From NCBI GenBank assembly GCA_037951165.1, contig JBBDHG010000009.1, forward strand, positions 6,537,001 through 6,601,000: 64,000 bases of DNA, written 5' to 3'. The notes beneath the pieces are model-generated. The model saw nothing but the letters and a program-made list of their open reading frames with translations. It searched no databases and was not told where the DNA came from. This stretch comes from Lophius americanus (lineage: Eukaryota > Chordata > Actinopteri > Lophiiformes > Lophiidae). This document shows, piece by piece, positions 45,723 to 59,400 of the stretch. The translations under genes and the position numbers were made by a program. Each line of letters begins with the position of its first letter. Within the stretch, counting starts at the first letter, position 1.

Positions 45723-48700
45723 CATACAGACAGAGTCCAAAATAAAGAGGTAAAAAATTACCTAACCTATTACAAAAAAACAAAACTGTAGCAAAAACTG
45801 TATTCAATTTCTGCCAACAAGTCTAAACTGTCTCAAAGGAAGCTAACTCTTACATCCAATGAACTTCCTTAACTTTGCATGAACCGACCAATCTTCACCA
45901 GGTGTGCGATCTGCTGGCTATATTAGTGGTATTGTGTGTATGGAAAGATTTCCAAAGTGGACAACACGTTGAGCAGTCCCAGTTCCAGTGTTGATAGTAT
46001 ACCAGTATATGATTAGGAATATAACTTGTTTGAACTATGATGGAGATTTGTCTTATCAGTCTCTTGCACTTATACCTTTCCATTCTGATTTCCTAACATA
46101 AATTACACAGACAACACTCAAACACTAAGCTGTACGTTTGACGCAACTCCTTGCTTTTAGACAGAGGGGCTAAGGCACTACTGCTTATTAACCAGCGCTG
46201 GAGACTGGCCTGACTGCTGCAGAGAGTGAACACCATTGTGCTGACATATAACACCTGCCTCAAGCCATTGTTAAATGAGGAAGGTATAATGATGCCTTGC
46301 CGGTGAGTCACATTGTTCTCATCTTTTAATGGATCATGCAGGGACACTTTATGTGTTTATGGAAAAGGGAACCTTCCTGAAACTTCTACGATTTATTAGC
46401 TGATTGTGTGGGACATCACAAGAAAATACAGTATATTGTTTTGGTTCTGTTTCATCACAAGACAGTGTTAACCTTTCATTTTATCTGAAAACCCATGATA
46501 ATGTGATGTATCAAAATATATAAATAAAAGGTTTGGTACCAGACAGAACAAAAGCATTGACAGAATCTTGCCCTGAAATAATCCCTCCTCCAACAAAGTC
46601 TAAATAATGACAAATATGTTTGCTCAGGTGGTTTTGATTTGAAACTGGAACACTTCTCCATTGGGTTCCGGGTGCTGTTGTTGAGTTTTGTTGAGCTCCT
46701 GTGGATCTTGTATGTATGAGGTCTCAGAGAAAGCTCAGACTTTAGTAAATATTCCAACTGTCCATACTGTATATTATTCAACATCACAAAGCTGCTGGTA
46801 ATATTCCATGGTAAAATGAGAGTCTGAAAAAGTATACCTGCATTCAAATGGTACCTATTTGTCTTCACAATAACAAAAGAAACATGACAATGATGCACGT
46901 CTGTCATTGTGAATGAGAATCCACAGGTGGAAGATGAAGGAAATTCCACACCACAGTACTTCCTTTTGGTTGTTATGACCTGAAATGAGACACCAGTGTC
47001 TCAAAGCACCCATTGTAGTTTGTATCTCCTGGGTCCTGACTCAGAATGTCATTTGTACTTTTGCTAAAAGTGATACATTTTTTGAGAATTTGGTTGTTAG
47101 CATTCATATAAAGTTAATCCATCCAATTACACAGTCGATGCATTTTAATGTTCAGACACAATTTTATGCAACTTTCTATTTTAGTGTAGTGCAATCAAGA
47201 AGTGAATGCTGTACCTTTAAGCCAGTGAATTTGTCAGACATGGCTACTAATTACCTTATTGCATAAAATTTAAAATACATAACATGTGCTGTATATGTAA
47301 GTTAGTGTTTAATGTATGTGAAATTGGCTATTTGTGTTTTGTTGTAACAGAGCTAAATGTTTGAATGAACCTTTGCTATGGTGGATTTAATGTAGGGTAA
47401 GAGTATCTGTCATATTACTTTTCAACTATGACAACAACAACACAAAAAACAGCAAACAAAAAACGGAAGAGAAATTAAAGAAAAAAGAAAGAAAGAAAAA
47501 ACAAACAAGCAAAATTTATGACTGGGTGCTATTAGAGAAAACACCGAAAAAGACAGCCATCTCAAAATTAGGACACACAGTAGTAGAAGCTACATAACTA
47601 GATGCCATCAAATGAGCCAAAAAAAAGCCTAAGTTCCCTTAAAAGATAACCCTGCAACCTCCCCCCACAAAGACGTATCCGCTTCATCCTGCAAACTGAA
47701 AGCGTCTCGTGAAAAATGGAAACGATGGATAATTCAAGTTACTGTAAGTAATATCAGTTTTGTAGTTGCAACTTTGGCCGGCTTGAGGAGCTGTTTACGG
47801 TGTAAGGGGAGGACCCTCATCCTGCCATTCTTCTTTCTTTTTTTTAAATGATCCGTAACTGTTTATCCTGTTCAGTATGGAGGACCAAAAATGACAGAAG
47901 GATAAATAAATAAATGAATCCTGAAATGAAAAAATAAATACATAAATGTGGAAATTAATAATGAATACTTAACAAATTAAATTAAGAAATGATTCAGCAC
48001 ATTACCATAACCTGGATGAATGAGAATCTACAAACGGCCAGTATTCAACTCCTCTTTCTCTGGCGGAGGTTGGAGAAGTTATCGGGACACTTCTCGAAGG
48101 CTGTCTAAGATGGTCGATGTCTACATCCACATCAGCAGTGAGATGTACTAACCCGTCCATTTCTCTTCCCAGACCAAATAGACAATGTTCATTTGTTGTG
48201 TTTTTCGCAACATCATTCGCCAATGGTCTAAACCTACCAGCATCGCATTTGAAAAAAATATCATTACTTAGACAGAAGTAACTGAAATGAGTATTAACCA
48301 CTCTGCAATGTCTCTAGTAGGTGCCTAAACTCAATGTTAGCAATGTCCATTGAATGTCAACCTTAAACCAAATGTAATGAAGAACCAATTAATATATAAT
48401 ACCAGAATTTAGTTTATGCTGAATAATGCCAGTATAAATGTGATTGCGTTCCTCAGCTTTCTGTCATGTGTTTTTGATATGCAACAGATAAAAGCATTGG
48501 CATATAGTACCCTATTCATATCTAAAAGTTGAATTAAACAAACACAGGCACCTAGCATTATTGAAGTTAAATAATTTGTGTATGCGACCCGATTCAAATT
48601 AAAGTTTGTTCACTCTGTATAAACTTAATCTAACAGAATGAGACAATTCCCCTAACATTTTTAAAATTTAATTCACCTGAAATAGTGCAGAGGCTAATCT

Positions 48701-48840
48701 TGAATTTGATCTCATAAATTTGAGTCTGCTGTACACAATACCTTGATAAAATTCCTCTGTGTCTATTTGGACTAAAGAAGACCAGAGTCAAACTGTAACC
48801 AAATAAAGCAGGGATGGAGACAGTGGTTCTCCTGCTTCTC
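45723..48840. other. Intergenic, no gene recognised
   Basis: AT-rich sequence. Open frames up to 157 codons exist on the minus strand (46476-46949, 48002-48301) but show no domain, signal or splice-supported partner. HDDC3, which neighbours UNC45A in mammals, was looked for by its HD-domain motif and not seen. Confidence 0.6.
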
Positions 48841-48892
48841 TCTTCCTTTTATGGTAAGACAGCGTCGGGATATGGGAGGGGCTATTGCGGAA

Positions 48893-48924
48893 ACGTCATC
48901 GATAGGCTTCCAAACCCGGAAGCG
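48893..48924 (+). promoter_or_regulatory. unc45a: unc45a core promoter motifs
   Basis: A CREB/ATF-type ACGTCAT (48893-48899) and an ETS-type CCCGGAAGCG (48915-48924) lie 100-130 bp before the ATG in a locally GC-richer patch. Motif match only. Confidence 0.4.
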
Positions 48925-49023
48925 GAGCAAGACGTAAAATGTGTAGTAGAGAGTGTTAGCGCTCCTCTTCAAAATTAAACCATATCGTCACCATATTAAG
49001 TGTGTATTTAAAGTGAATTGAAG

Positions 49024-52000
49024 ATGAGCTTGAGTGAAAAAGAGAAGGTAAGCCAACAAGAGTTAGCTGCACGGTAACTACGCCGGATTGGCATAGCTGA
49101 CAACTTTACTCGATGCCTGTCATCCTGATCCAGAGTTCCTTATTTCTCTCATTTATCCCAGGACCCCGCTGCCCTGAAAGAGGAGGGGAACACCCTTTTC
49201 AAATCAGGAGACCTGCAGGGTGCTATTTGCTATTACACAAAAGCATTAAACCTGAGCGACAGGAAAGCAGAGAGTGCCGTTCTGTACCGCAACCGGTCTG
49301 CCTGCTACCTGAAGCTGGAGGAGTACAGCAAGGCAGAAGCTGATGCCTCCAAAGGTCAGATAAGAGTTTGTAATTCATTAATTACAGATACTATACAAAC
49401 TCAATCCTGTCTTTGCCTATTTACTGTGATTGTCAGTTCAGGTTTGGAGCTATAGACTTTACTTCATTGTTCTTCTTAAAGGGACACTACATTACATTTA
49501 ATAAACTCCAGAGCTTCATTCTTCACATATGACCACCTGTTGGTGAACATTTAATTCAAATCAATTTTCGACACATGTAAACTGAGCATGGAAGAAGCTA
49601 CAGTATTTACAGCTACACTTCAGTTGTTGTAGTTCACGCATCAAAGTTAAAGTCCTATGTCAAACCGTTAAATGAACAGACACTAACTGGGTTAACAAGT
49701 ATATACGTGGTAAAATTTGATGTGTCATGTCTGTCACTCCACAGCTCTTGATAATGACCCCGGTGATGTGAAAGCCAGGTTCAGGAGAGCTCAGGCTTCT
49801 CTGAAAATGGGTCAGCTTCACCAAGCTTTTCTGGATGCTCAGAAATGTGCCCAACTGGAACCCAAAAACAAAGCCTTCCAAGATCTGCTCAGACAGGTCG
49901 GAGGACAGATCCAGCAGAAGGTGATGTGTTTTTTTTAGTTCTTTTAATGAAGTCGATGAAGGCCATTGAGGTTTATCCTCATTTGAAACAGCATAATTAG
50001 GAAACAATTTCTTATTATTGTTTTTTCTCCTAACTGTCTAGTCGATGGAACAAAACTCCACAGATGCTCGTGTGCAGCAAATGTTCTCCCTCCTTGTAGA
50101 TACATCTGCAAATGACTCAGATCGACAAAAAGTAAGGGTAGCTCAAAAAGAAGGGACATCATAAGCTGCTGTTATCTATAATTGTCATTTATTTCATATT
50201 TCTTTGACTATAATGATGTATTGCATCATATTATGTGGTCCATTGTGAAATTCCAGGCTGCCCAGAATCTTGTGGTATTATCTCGAGAAGATGCTGGAGC
50301 TGAGCAGATCTTCCGTAACGATGGGGTGAAGCTGATCCAGAAATTGCTTCAGGTTAAGCAGGAAGAAGTAGTCCTTTCTGCCCTGAGGACACTGGTTGGG
50401 TTGTGCACAGGGCATCAGTCCAGAGTAAATATGATCCACCTAGATGGCCTTTTTCTATTTTTGTAAACATTTTATACATCAAATATATCAATTGTCTTGT
50501 GCCCATTATTTTTTATAATTGTTGTGTAATTTCCATTGTTACTCATTAGGTTACTGTACCACAGCTTATCTGCTGGTGATGTTTGATATTTTATGCCTTA
50601 CATTGACCGTGGTTGTAACACTTATCATTCGGTTTGCTCCTTTTTTTCCCAAAAAAACACTGTTTTATTCTCAGACTATGGCTATAGTGAATGAGCTTGG
50701 AATGAAGCATCTGTGTTCAGTAATGGGCTCCGGAGCTGCCCATGTATCTCTGGCCGCCTGCCATCTTCTGCAGGTGATGTTTCAGGCCTTGACAGAGGGC
50801 ATGAAAAAAGAGATAAGAGGGAAAGATGAGGCCATACTTCCTGGTGAGTTTGGACCACAGTCATCTTAAGTTGACTGCTCAAAATTGACCTGTAGCAATT
50901 GCCTGTTTCTGTCAACTTTCTTTTTTTTTGCTTTCGATGTTTATTGACTTTACAATTTTCACACAGAACCCACCATGGAGCTACGCTCAATGTTACGTCA
51001 CCTGTTAGAAATGATGCCAGCATCTGATGTGTCCGGGCCGGGTAGAGACAGTGCAATCAACCTTCTGGTTAAACAAGTTCCCCGCAAGTCTTTGAAAAAC
51101 CCAGATAACTCCCTTACGTTGTGGTTGATAGACCAGGGTATGGAAACACAGTTGTCACATTTCTTTGCCATATGATTGAGTGTAAAATAGACATTGACAT
51201 CCTTTCAAATACACCTGTTTCAGATTTTTATTATGGCTTCTCTACAATGGAAAGAAAAATTATCTATTCATTATATGATTTCTAATGTCAAATGTCAGTT
51301 CAAAGACCTTTTCAGGCATTCTGTGACTGGCTTTATTTGGTTTTACTGCCTAGATTAATAAATATAATAATCTTCTGCAGGACTGAAGAAAATCCTGGAA
51401 GTGGCCGGAATGGTCCCTGAGCTCTTAGAGGGACCACCTCTAACAGACAACTCCCATATGTGCTGCTCTGTCTTACTTGGCAAACTCTATGATGACCTGA
51501 AGAGCGACAACGAGAGGGAGAACTTTAACAAGCTTTGTGAAGAATATGTACAGTGAGTTGACAACCAAAGTTTGTCTTTCTTTCACCTGAGCTGTGAAAA
51601 CTTATGTTCATGAAAAATGTTATAGGCTATTAAATGCATCAGTCTTTGAGTAACGTTCAGATCATTTCCTGGGTAGGCATCTTTTTGGTCAATCTGGCAT
51701 AAATGCCAAGTTGCGGGCCATTCAGACGGTATCAGTTCTCCTCCAAGGACCAAGTGACGTTGGTAACAGAACTCTGGAGATGTCAGGAATGATGGATGCA
51801 GTGATCTCCCTCTGCGCTTCCAAGGATGTAATTCACCAACAGGTAGCAGTGGAGGCCCTCATTCATGCTGCCGGAAAGGCCAAGAGGGCTTCCTTCATTA
51901 CAGCCAATGGTGTTTCACTTCTCAAGGACCTCTATAAGAAGAGCGAGAATGACAGGATACGTGTGCGAGCCCTGGTGGTGAGTATTGCAGCAAAAGCAAG

Positions 52001-55000
52001 TATACTATTTCAGGCATTGGTAGAAAAGAACATCTCTACATAATGTCAAATAAAATGTCAAAAATCAACTATGTTTTCGAATGCGTCTTACGAAGGGTCT
52101 GTGCAAGCTTGGGTCGGCAGGAGGGACAGATTTCAGCATGAAGCAGTTTGCAGAGGGCTCCACGCTAAAACTCGCTAAGCAGTGCAGGAAGTATGTTTGC
52201 CAGTGTTCAATCCTGATCCTAAGAGTAGTTTAAAAGAAAAAATCATCAGATTACTAGAAATTAAAATCTAGAAACTAGATTCTAGAAAATGCAACTTCTG
52301 TCTCTTTTTCTATGAGGTGGCTGTGTAATGAGTCTCTGCCCCCAACCTCTCGTCGGTGGTCTGTGGAAGGACTGGCATACCTGACGTTTGATGCCGATGT
52401 GAAGGAGGACTTTGTGGGAGACAAAAATGCTCTCCTGGCCATGTGTGAGCTAGCAAAGGTTTGATTGATGATTATTATTGGAGGTTTGCTTCATCCTTAG
52501 CGGAGTCTGTGATATTTGTTGTTGTGCAGCCTTTGAAACCACAATTACTGATGCACCTATACCCATGTTTTTCAGACCAGGCACACATACGTTTTTAGTT
52601 TTAGTTTAGTTTTAATTGTATCAGATTTTACTTACTTTGAAGATAATTCTGAAATACTATACTGTACTGACAGGGAATCATATATTTGGGTAGAGGTATG
52701 CCGAGAAGATGGCAAAATCCTGCTTCATCTACAATCAATATTGGCTGATCATCAATACAATACACTTGTTAGGCACTTTGTTATGATTACAGACCATGGG
52801 TTGTTTCTACACAGCATTTTCTATCCTTAACCAGTCTTTGCTGCAAACTTGATTGTAGATGTTACCCACAGCTAGCAATAGCAAAATACTTCAATTATGG
52901 CATTTAATCAAAGAACTTGTATTAAAGGAGTTATTTTTCACACCTCTTAAATTCAGTTGAGAATAGTTTTCAGTCTGATCACATTGTCATCCTTGTTTAC
53001 ATTTAGTTCTCTGTCCAGGACTATACTCTGTAAAGCATCTTTGGGTATCTTGAAAAGCGCTATATAAGTATACAGTGTTATTATTATTATTATTAAGCCA
53101 AGTATCAACACCAATACTGTGAAAGTTATTGTTGCTTCCTTAATGATTAAAACACATACATGCCTAGTTAATGGAGATAGTTTGAACTAAGTTTTTTCCA
53201 TCTTGCTTCAGTCGGAGGATAAGACGGTGCTCTTTGCTGTGGGCTCCACCTTAGTAAATTGCACCAATAGCTATGATGTGGACAAGCCAGACCCGCAGAT
53301 GGTTGAGCTGGCAAAGTATGCAAAGCAGCATGTACCTGAGGAGCATCCCAAGGTAATATTTCATTGACATCACACAATAGTTCTTGAAAATTGCCCAGAA
53401 GTCCTCAGAAGCGGCTTTCCATAAACCTGTTTGTCTTGTCATTTGTCAGGATGCACCTCCCTATGTGGAAAAAAGACTTAAGAGTTTACTGGAGGCTGGA
53501 GTGGTGTCTGCATTGGTGTGCATGGTCAAACAGGAGAGTCCAGCCCTCACCGAGGCTTGCAAAGAATGTATCGCCAGGTAGGCCAGCTGTAGTAAGATTT
53601 TGCTTCTCACTGTTTTCTGTGTAGATTTTCCCTTGATATCATTTCACTTGACAGGGTCTTCTTGGCTTTGGTGGAACGACCGGAAGACAGGGGCACAGTG
53701 GTGGCACAGGGTGGAGGAAAGGTACAGCCCCTTGTTGAATAAGCTTAGTTTAGCTCGGAAGCCGAAATGAAAACCTTTCTTTAGGAGGTTTATTTGATTT
53801 ATATTGAGTGTTGTTCTACACAGGCTTTGATTCCGCTGGCATCTGACAACACGGATAATGGTAAAATCAAAGCAGCACAAGCCCTTGCAAAAATAGCCAT
53901 CACTTCTAACCCAGAAATCGCTTTTCCAGGAGAGAGGGTGAGAATTACGTCCTTTTAAAGTCTCTTCAGTTAAATAGAATGAAGAAATTTATATATTTGA
54001 CCGTGGTCCACTTTTTCTCACAGGTCTTTGAGGTGGTGCGCCCCTTTGTCAGTCTTCTCTGTCTTGAATGCACCCTACTGCAGAACTTCGAGGCACTCAT
54101 GGCTCTCACCAACTTGGCTGGGATCAGTGAGAGACTCAGGTTGGCCACTAGGGGATGATTCTCTTGAGAATACATTTACAAAACACAGCCTTGTTGAAAA
54201 CACAGTCTTGTTACAAAACAGGCAGGGATTCAAGCTTATTTGCAGAAACCAGAGAAATTAAAGTTTTTTGTTCATTTGAAAAATCTACTTCCCTTAAGTA
54301 AAGAAACAGCATTTTATAAAGGTAGTTAAAAAGTTTTTGGTTAAACATGCAGTATCCTAAATTGCTTTTTATTTAATAATGAATACAATTTTTTTATCAG
54401 TGTTTTGAGTATCTGCTTGTACTGATGTTGTTTTACAGACAAAAGATCATAAAAGAGAAGGCAGTTCCAAAAATTGAGGGCTACATGTTTGAGGAGCACA
54501 ACCTGGTCCGGGCATCCGCCACAGAGTGCATGTGTAATTTGGTTTTAAGCATAGAGGTATGGAATATAATAATTCATAATATAATATGCATATATGTGTG
54601 TGTGTGTGTGTGAAATTAATATTTTGAAGTTTGATTTAAAAGCGGTGTGTGTTTGATTTGTCTTCAGGTGCAGAAGCTGTATTTGGCCACAGGGAACGAT
54701 CGCCTGAAGCTACTGGTGCTCTATAGCGGAGAGGAGGATGAGAGGCTGCGAAAAGCTGCTGCAGGAACTCTGGCGATGCTAACCGCTGAGCAGGCTGAGC
54801 TCTGCTCACTCATCCCTGGAACCGTAATTATACAGCCATCACCCAATACTGTCATATACTATATTGATAAATTTTTTTCTCTCAAATGACTCCCTGTTGT
54901 CCTTTCCTCTCTCAGACAACCCATTGGCTCGAGATCATACAGGGACTGTTGCTCAGTGAAATATCGGACTTGCGTCATCGTGGTGTGGTGATAGTTCGAA

Positions 55001-55185
55001 ACATGATGCAAGCGGAGAAGAGTCTGGCTGATACGCTAATGGAAAGTGAAGTACTGGAGATTCTGTCTGTATTGGCTAAAAAAGGAGAGGGGACTACGGG
55101 CAATGTTTCTGAAGTAGCTCAGAGTTGCCTGAATAAGGCTGTGGAGTATGGCATCATCAAGACCAGCAAAGAAATGGAACCATGA
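49024..55185 (+). CDS. unc45a: UNC45 homologue A, myosin/HSP90 co-chaperone, complete
   Basis: Cytosolic co-chaperone that links HSP90 to folding of the myosin motor domain. Exons: 49024-49047, 49162-49354, 49745-49920, 50042-50131, 50257-50424, 50675-50843, 50967-51137, 51381-51552, 51677-51977, 52096-52190, 52317-52458, 53212-53352, 53450-53577, 53655-53721, 53824-53937, 54024-54139, 54439-54556, 54668-54823, 54916-55185. They encode 936 residues (human 944). An N-terminal TPR block (about residues 9-122, with LKEEGNTLFKSGDL and RNRSACYLKLEEY) is followed by an armadillo-like central region (NLVVLSREDAGAE) and the C-terminal UCS domain (about 520-930). Landmarks in the UCS part include ALIHAAGKAKRASFITANGV, WSVEGLAYLTFDADV and NFEALMALTNLAGISERLR. 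The 8-codon first exon (MSLSEKEK) is chosen because it is in phase and ends at a good donor. A poly(A) signal follows at 55682. Confidence 0.96.
53020..53095 (+). repeat. Interspersed repeat 3' end in unc45a intron
   Basis: GTAAAGCATCTTTGGGTATC and AAAAGCGCTATATAAGT are followed by ATT units, a common teleost LINE/SINE 3' end. The element body (upstream, from about 52560) is too diverged to assign. Confidence 0.6.
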
Positions 55186-56293
55186 AAACATTGCTACAGA
55201 ATGCGACTGCACCTCCTGGCAGGGTTAAAATGCTTTGGACCATTTACAGGAAATCCGAAAGGGTCTGGATGGGTATTACCTGATCCTGAAGTGATCATGA
55301 ATCTTAAGCAAAAAACTGTTAAAGAAAGTATGAAACAAAATCCATCCGATACTCAAAGAAGTCTTTTGTGACCAAGAAGCTTTGATTCTTTTTCATATCA
55401 CTTTTTCCACCTAGACACCAATAAGGCTATAATCTAAACATTTCAGGAAGTATTGACATTCCTCCATGTATGTTGTTTTTTCTGTCATTTTATTTTTCCA
55501 TTTATAATATAATTTCTTTCTTGTTTTTTTTTTGCTCTATTCATTGTTTTTTATACTTTTCCTGAAGCACAAAAAACAAAAACATATGCAAACAATTGGG
55601 TTTTTAATACATATTTTAATGATTATCACCCTACTGAAGTGTCTTAATTTTATGGCTGGTTGTCAAGAGATTGAAAGTACAAATAAATCATACCGTACTT
55701 GAATTATCAGGACTCTGTACCTCACCTGATGATTTATTTCCATGACAATGTTTTCTTTTACGCTCCCTGTATCTTAGCTCAGATATCTAGATCTGCTTTC
55801 CCTGGTATAAAGAGTGATTCCAACCTAAAGATAGGGACAATAACACAGAAATGATTCCTAGGTTTATCCATCTGTGCATGTCCAACATGAAAGTAGAAGA
55901 CAGACAAAAGAAGGACTTGCATGTGAGAAATGTATTCAACACACATTGACCAGAGAGTAAATGCATGATTCCTTTGTTTTTCTATCACAGTGAATACACT
56001 GTTTACCTGTAACTTGCATCAATAATAAGTCCCTAATCCCTTAAATGAATATTGTATAATTATAAAATGAGGTTTGCACGGTAACATCTCTCGGAAATGT
56101 TCCACGGAGCGCATGTACGTTTTTATTTTTACTTCAAGTAATTTCTCTACTTTTTAAGAATCCTCTTTCACACAACTAAATGTACATCTAATTGCGTAAA
56201 TAATTTATGAACGTTGGCAGCCTCTGCTGGTGGTTTTCTCTTCACAAACTAAAATCTAGACTACAACCGTCAAATTGTGCAATGATACTGCAA
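55186..56293. other. unc45a 3' UTR and spacer to rccd1
   Basis: Apart from the poly(A) signal nothing coding is seen. The sequence becomes CpG-containing only from about 56270. Confidence 0.7.
55682..55687 (+). terminator. unc45a: unc45a poly(A) signal
   Basis: AATAAA 497 nt after the stop, the first canonical signal on this strand. Confidence 0.6.
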
Positions 56294-56304
56294 CGCATGC
56301 GCAG
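56294..56304 (+). promoter_or_regulatory. rccd1: NRF1 site in rccd1 promoter
   Basis: CGCATGCGCAG is a near-perfect NRF1 palindrome 77 bp before the rccd1 ATG, within a CpG-rich patch. NRF1 sites are typical of TATA-less housekeeping promoters. Confidence 0.65.
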
Positions 56305-56373
56305 TACACACCATGCGCTCAGCAGTGTCGAAACCTCGCGTAAAACTGCGTTAGGAGACTCAACTGCGCTGTC

Positions 56374-56457
56374 ATGAGAAATGAAGTGGTTTGGATTTGG
56401 TTTCAACTCATTTGGACAAATATTGCTAAACGAAAAAGTGAAGAAAGGAGAGTTTAG
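56374..56457 (+). other. Upstream ORF overlapping the rccd1 start
   Basis: An ATG 7 nt before the rccd1 ATG opens a 27-codon frame in another phase, ending at TAG 56455-56457 inside rccd1 exon 1. Ribosomes that start here would miss the main start. Confidence 0.6.
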
Positions 56458-59400
56458 CGATGCAGTCCAGGAGGAGAAATTGATTGGTCCAGTAGAGCTA
56501 GCTAGCTGCGGTCGTAAAATTGATAAAATCCGAGCAACTTGGAGTCGAAGAGCATCTTTACATTTGGATGGTAAGGCTACGAATATGGAGCAGTATATGC
56601 TTCTACAAACTTGTTAGATGGACACTGTGATATAATGATGATCTCGTTTATTGATTTTACTCCCTGTCAGGAGATGGCTGTTTGTGCTTAGCAGGTTTCG
56701 GGGCAGCCAGTGAGTCCTGCAGGACTGTGAATTTGTTGTCTGGCTGCAGAGATGCATCCATCAGTGAATCACACTTGACCCTCGCGTTCACAGACAGGAT
56801 AGAGGTCTGGGATCTGCAAAAGGAAGCGAGAACTTTATCATGGAGCATGCAAATACAAACTGAGAGCCCTGGTAATTGATATTAAAATCTAATTTGACAG
56901 CTACTGGAAGTATGATGTGCTAAACAGTTCTAAAGTTCACTTCTTGGTGCTTTCTAGGGCCTCCTTTGAACCTTCCCCTGGTCTCTGGGGGTTACATAGA
57001 CACCAAACACCCCTTCTATTGTTCCTTATCACCACACCTGAGAGCCAAGAGTCTGACACTGAGTGCTGGACATGCCATCCTTCTCACTGCCTCTGGAGCT
57101 GTGTACACCTGGGGAATGGGCAGGTACAACCAGTGCATCCACAACTATTGTTATGGCTATCTGAGAAATATAATATTTAATAGGGATTTAAAAACACACC
57201 ACTGTGTTTTATTTGTAAACTTGTTTGGGTAGTAGAAAATATCAAACCATAACTTATTTCTTCTTACATTTTAATAATTCTCCTAATTCAACCAATAATA
57301 AAAACGAAGAGACCGACCACAAACATCACCTTAAAAATAAATACTATGAATTTCTCAGATGAAATACAAAATTCCCATTATCAGTAACTGTATCCAGTTT
57401 TCTTCCTCCGCATGGACTCGCGAAACCTCTTGACCTCATCTTGTGGGAGTGCTATGGAGAATTTTCTCGCTGACGCATTTGCTCATTTGCCCACTAAGGC
57501 AGCAACAGCGCTAGAGCCAGATGTCACTTGGTCCATTAGGAGGTTTGGGCAGGTGTGGAGGGGGAGCGTGTTTACCAGAGAAGTGTGGATGTGCCTGCAG
57601 CGAGACTGGCGGGCTGAACCTCAGTTTTTCAAGTTCCGTGACAATGTGCGCCCCACTCGATCAAACCTCTTCTGTTGGGGAAAAGTGGAGACCTCTGCTT
57701 GCTATTTGTGTTTTGGGACTGGGAGAATATTCTCATCGGCTGTCCGAGAGACATGATTGATGGTCCACTACCGTTAGACCATCAGCAAAGCCATCCCCAT
57801 TTCAAACAGCACCAACATAGCGAATCATCCCCTTCATTTAGGCTGGAGACAAGCCTAGAACCCAATGGAGAAATCCGATACTTCATCAGCCCCAGCTGGG
57901 TCGCCCGGGGGAGGGTGTCTGATGTTTCAGGACCAAAAACACCCAATGACACTGGGATATATCACTGATGATGTGTCCGAGTGCATCATAAGATGTATGT
58001 TTTAAACAAGCAAGCTGTCTTTTGGGATTACTTGTGTGAAGATGCTGTAGCTATTTTCTGACAAATTCTGCTCACAAAAATCAGTTAATCTTGAAAAATT
58101 AAGTCAGAGCCACAGCACATGTGTCGTCATGAAACCTGTCCCACATATGGTTAGACCAGTTTTAAAATAGAGTAACAGTTTTTAAAAATGAGTGATTGAG
58201 TGTATTTATATTTTCTGTGTTTGTTTGTTTTTTTGACAGTCATGGACAGTTGGGGCATGGGGACCTCACCTCTGAGGAGGAGCCCAGGGCAGTGGAGGCA
58301 CTGTGGGGGATGCCCATGAGTTGTGTGGCAACGGGAGGCTGGCATTCAGTCTGCATTAGTGGTAAATGTCATACAAGATGTTAGCATTGATAAAAGTTAT
58401 GTCTTCAACTAAAACTACATTACCTGCTATTTAGATGGAGGTGACCTTTATGTGTGGGGCTGGAATGAAAGGGGCCAGCTTGGACTTCCTTCACAAGGTC
58501 TAAGGAAAGAACAACAGCAGCAACAACCAAGCTCACAAGCAGGTACATCTGTTCTTGACTATAGTTTGAAAAATGCAGTCACGTGACATTTCTTCTCAAT
58601 TCAAATAAATTTGAGTATTGAGCTAAGGTGTACCTCACCCAATACATGACACTCACAGCTTTAAAGGAAAGGAATAAAGGAAACATGCCAAGTAATAATT
58701 CAAATTTGTAAACCAGATGCTCACCATTACTTTAATGTTCCATTTTTACTGTTAGTGTAGAGACATCATTGTAAAGTCTTTCAAATGTATGTTTGGCACC
58801 TTGAGCACCCTGATTTAATGCAGTTATGCTCTTCTGTACTGGTTGAGCTACGGTTGATATAACAAAATCTTCATAAACTATTTAAATGTAGATGGGGGAT
58901 CCCATATATTGCATGTCACTTCATCTATAATAACAGGTATCCAACTAAGGTCATAACTTAAGTTGTATTTACTCCTATAAACTGCATAATTGGCTGTATT
59001 GAACAGGACCACAATGCATAAATGCCAGCACATGTCCTGCTGAAGAGCTACGGGACGGAGAAAATCATGAAGAGGTGTTTATATCAATCCAAGCATTCCC
59101 TGCTCTGCTGGATATTGCTCCATCATGTGAAATCAGTAAAGTCAGCTGTGGCTCCCGCCACACAGCTGCAGCAACAAGTAAGAAAGCTCACATGACAATA
59201 TTGGTATATTGATACACATTTTCTTGGCAAGTTTATGGCATTATCATTATTATCTTGTATTTCCTCATTTCAGCAAAAGGTGATCTCTACACATGGGGTT
59301 GGGGTAAGTTTGAATTTGGATATGCCAAAGTTAGAATTTTTGTAGTTATCTTCTCAAATCCAGCCTTCAATTTAAACACAACTTAGATGGACAGACATAC

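Noticed and set aside
46476..46949. 157-codon minus-strand frame
   Set aside because: No signal, domain, codon bias or splice-linked neighbour; AT-rich composition favours chance.
48002..48301. 99-codon minus-strand frame near the unc45a promoter
   Set aside because: No recognisable motif and no exon structure; could be a decayed repeat, not supportable as a gene.
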